Both the position numbers and the translations under genes were made by a program. From Elysia crispata (lineage: Eukaryota; Mollusca; Gastropoda; Plakobranchidae), in assembly GCA_033675545.1 (NCBI GenBank), contig JAWDGP010007236.1, positions 875,001 to 939,000 on the forward strand: DNA of 64,000 nt, written 5' to 3'. This document shows, in pieces, positions 37,521-64,000 of this stretch. The number at the start of each line of letters is the position of its first letter. The stretch's first letter is position 1. The notes beneath the pieces are model-generated. The model made no database searches and was not told where the DNA came from. It saw only the letters and a program-made list of their open reading frames with translations.

Positions 37521-38827
37521 AAAGTACAGACTTAGTCGATTTATTTTATTTAGCTGATGTTTTGTTTTACGTATTGAAATGACTCTAATTAATATTAAGT
37601 CGTAGTGTTCTCAGCATCTCCACAAACATGAAACATCATGTTTTGTAGAACTGTGTTTCCATAAGCGTTGAAATGGTTTAAAATCTTTCATATTTTATAA
37701 CAATTTTGGCCTAGTTATGAAATTTTCTCTCCCCATTATAAATTATTGAGATTACGTGTTCAATCTGGAACTAATTTGTTTAAATTGAGTATACCTTCTC
37801 TAAAAGACTATTTGCAGTTTATTTGGGAAATAGATGAATGTATAAACAAGCTTTAGTTGGACATAGATGTCTCGTATTTTCATTCTCATGTCAGCACGCA
37901 ATGGGAAATATCGCAGCCATACAGAGGTCTGGAAACTAAATCATCAACAGTGGGAAACATAGGCTCGTAAAAAAAAATAAAAAAAAAAAAAACAGAGTAG
38001 GCTAGGCTATTAAAAGGCGCGAAATTAAAGTTAGAATACATGTAATTAATTTATTAGAAACTGGAACAACCATAAAATTAATTTTAATGGGATCCAACAA
38101 TAATATCTTAATATTCGGTGTAATGAAATTCAAGATTATTAAAATTTGCGCACTAATATTAGCGGAAAGTGCAAAAAATATTCTTACGACTCGGTGTAGT
38201 CTTACCAACCTAAATGTTAAATTGAACGCATTTGAAAACTTTATTTCGTCGACTATCAAGAGCAGAAATTGGCTTTACCAGCACCTAAAACTATGATCTA
38301 GATCTAGATTACATTTCACAGTTAACGTAGTTGTGGTATAGATTAAGAAAATCATGGCTCGTTCGTTTCACAATTCGCTTAACAATTTTTAGAGATAAAA
38401 GAATTAACCTAGGCTACTGTTCATACTTCTTTGATTGAATATCGTCAAAATATCAGTTCGACTTTATATCCAAATCTAAATCTTTATGAATTAGGCTATT
38501 TCAGATTATTTTTATTTATTTTTTCTCTTTCCATTAACTCTAACTCCATACCAGACGGTTCTCAGCAATGCGTCTATATTACAGTTTGATTTTGAAATCT
38601 ATATTAGATCCTTCATAGTTATCTAAAGGATTATTATTTTGTTTTACCCGCACATCTATTAATTTTTGTTTCAAAAATATCACTCATATCTCAATAGTGT
38701 GGTGCCTTTCTTTTCGAGGTGTGGGGAAGGGGCGGGGTTCTTTTGTTTGTATGTTTGCTTTTTACTTTTTTTTTTTTTTTGGTCCTTTTTCAGTTTCCAT
38801 ATCTGAAGAAATACAGCCGCCGTGTTC

Positions 38828-64000
<25,173 letters not shown>

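Overview
This window is animal nuclear DNA. Evidence: AT-rich sequence, many-exon genes with GT-AG introns of up to about 10 kb, very long di-, tri- and tetranucleotide microsatellites, several minisatellites, and families of small TIR and tRNA-derived elements. Dispersed AGATCT palindrome tracts, a LINE tail ending in the residues MIADVCSRQG and the microsatellite load fit a lophotrochozoan, most likely a gastropod mollusc. That placement is an inference; no marker here fixes the species.

Four protein-coding genes can be assembled exon by exon with consistent splice phases. (1) 673-12836 (+): complete 9-exon DHDH-type dihydrodiol dehydrogenase of the Gfo/Idh/MocA family, 337 aa. (2) 14609-20685 (-): complete 7-exon RNA ligase 1 (RLIG1, formerly C12orf29), 341 aa, convergent with DHDH. 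(3) 26877-31634 (+): complete 5-exon GID8, a subunit of the GID/CTLH ubiquitin ligase, 228 aa, divergent from RLIG1. (4) 38828 to beyond 64000 (+): 8 exons of a cytosolic malate dehydrogenase-like gene, 3'-incomplete, with introns of about 8.6 and 10.5 kb. The four look like ordinary neighbours; there is no operon-like logic.

The rest is intron and intergenic DNA full of repeats. Mobile elements I can delimit: a 200-bp hAT-type MITE (815-1014); three copies of a tRNA-derived SINE (1657-1872, 6113-6332, about 58831-58955); two copies in opposite orientation of a roughly 0.5-kb TIR element (13505-13993 and 36366-36872); a 2.46-kb TIR element (22111-24568) with an internal iterated motif and a nested LINE fragment; a piggyBac-like relic flanked by TTAA (30113-30942); and a 503-bp TIR element (35376-35878). 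Minisatellites have units of 80, 38, 47, 28, about 70, about 83, 104, 155 and 89 bp.

The observations most worth following are these. The malate dehydrogenase-like protein has lost the catalytic histidine and other key residues. The DHDH protein has Asn where the family has a catalytic-site Asp. The 2.46-kb TIR element carries a repeated internal motif. Long GAA/TTC tracts of opposite sense lie in two introns of one gene. I found no virus, toxin gene, CRISPR array or clearly novel multi-gene system.
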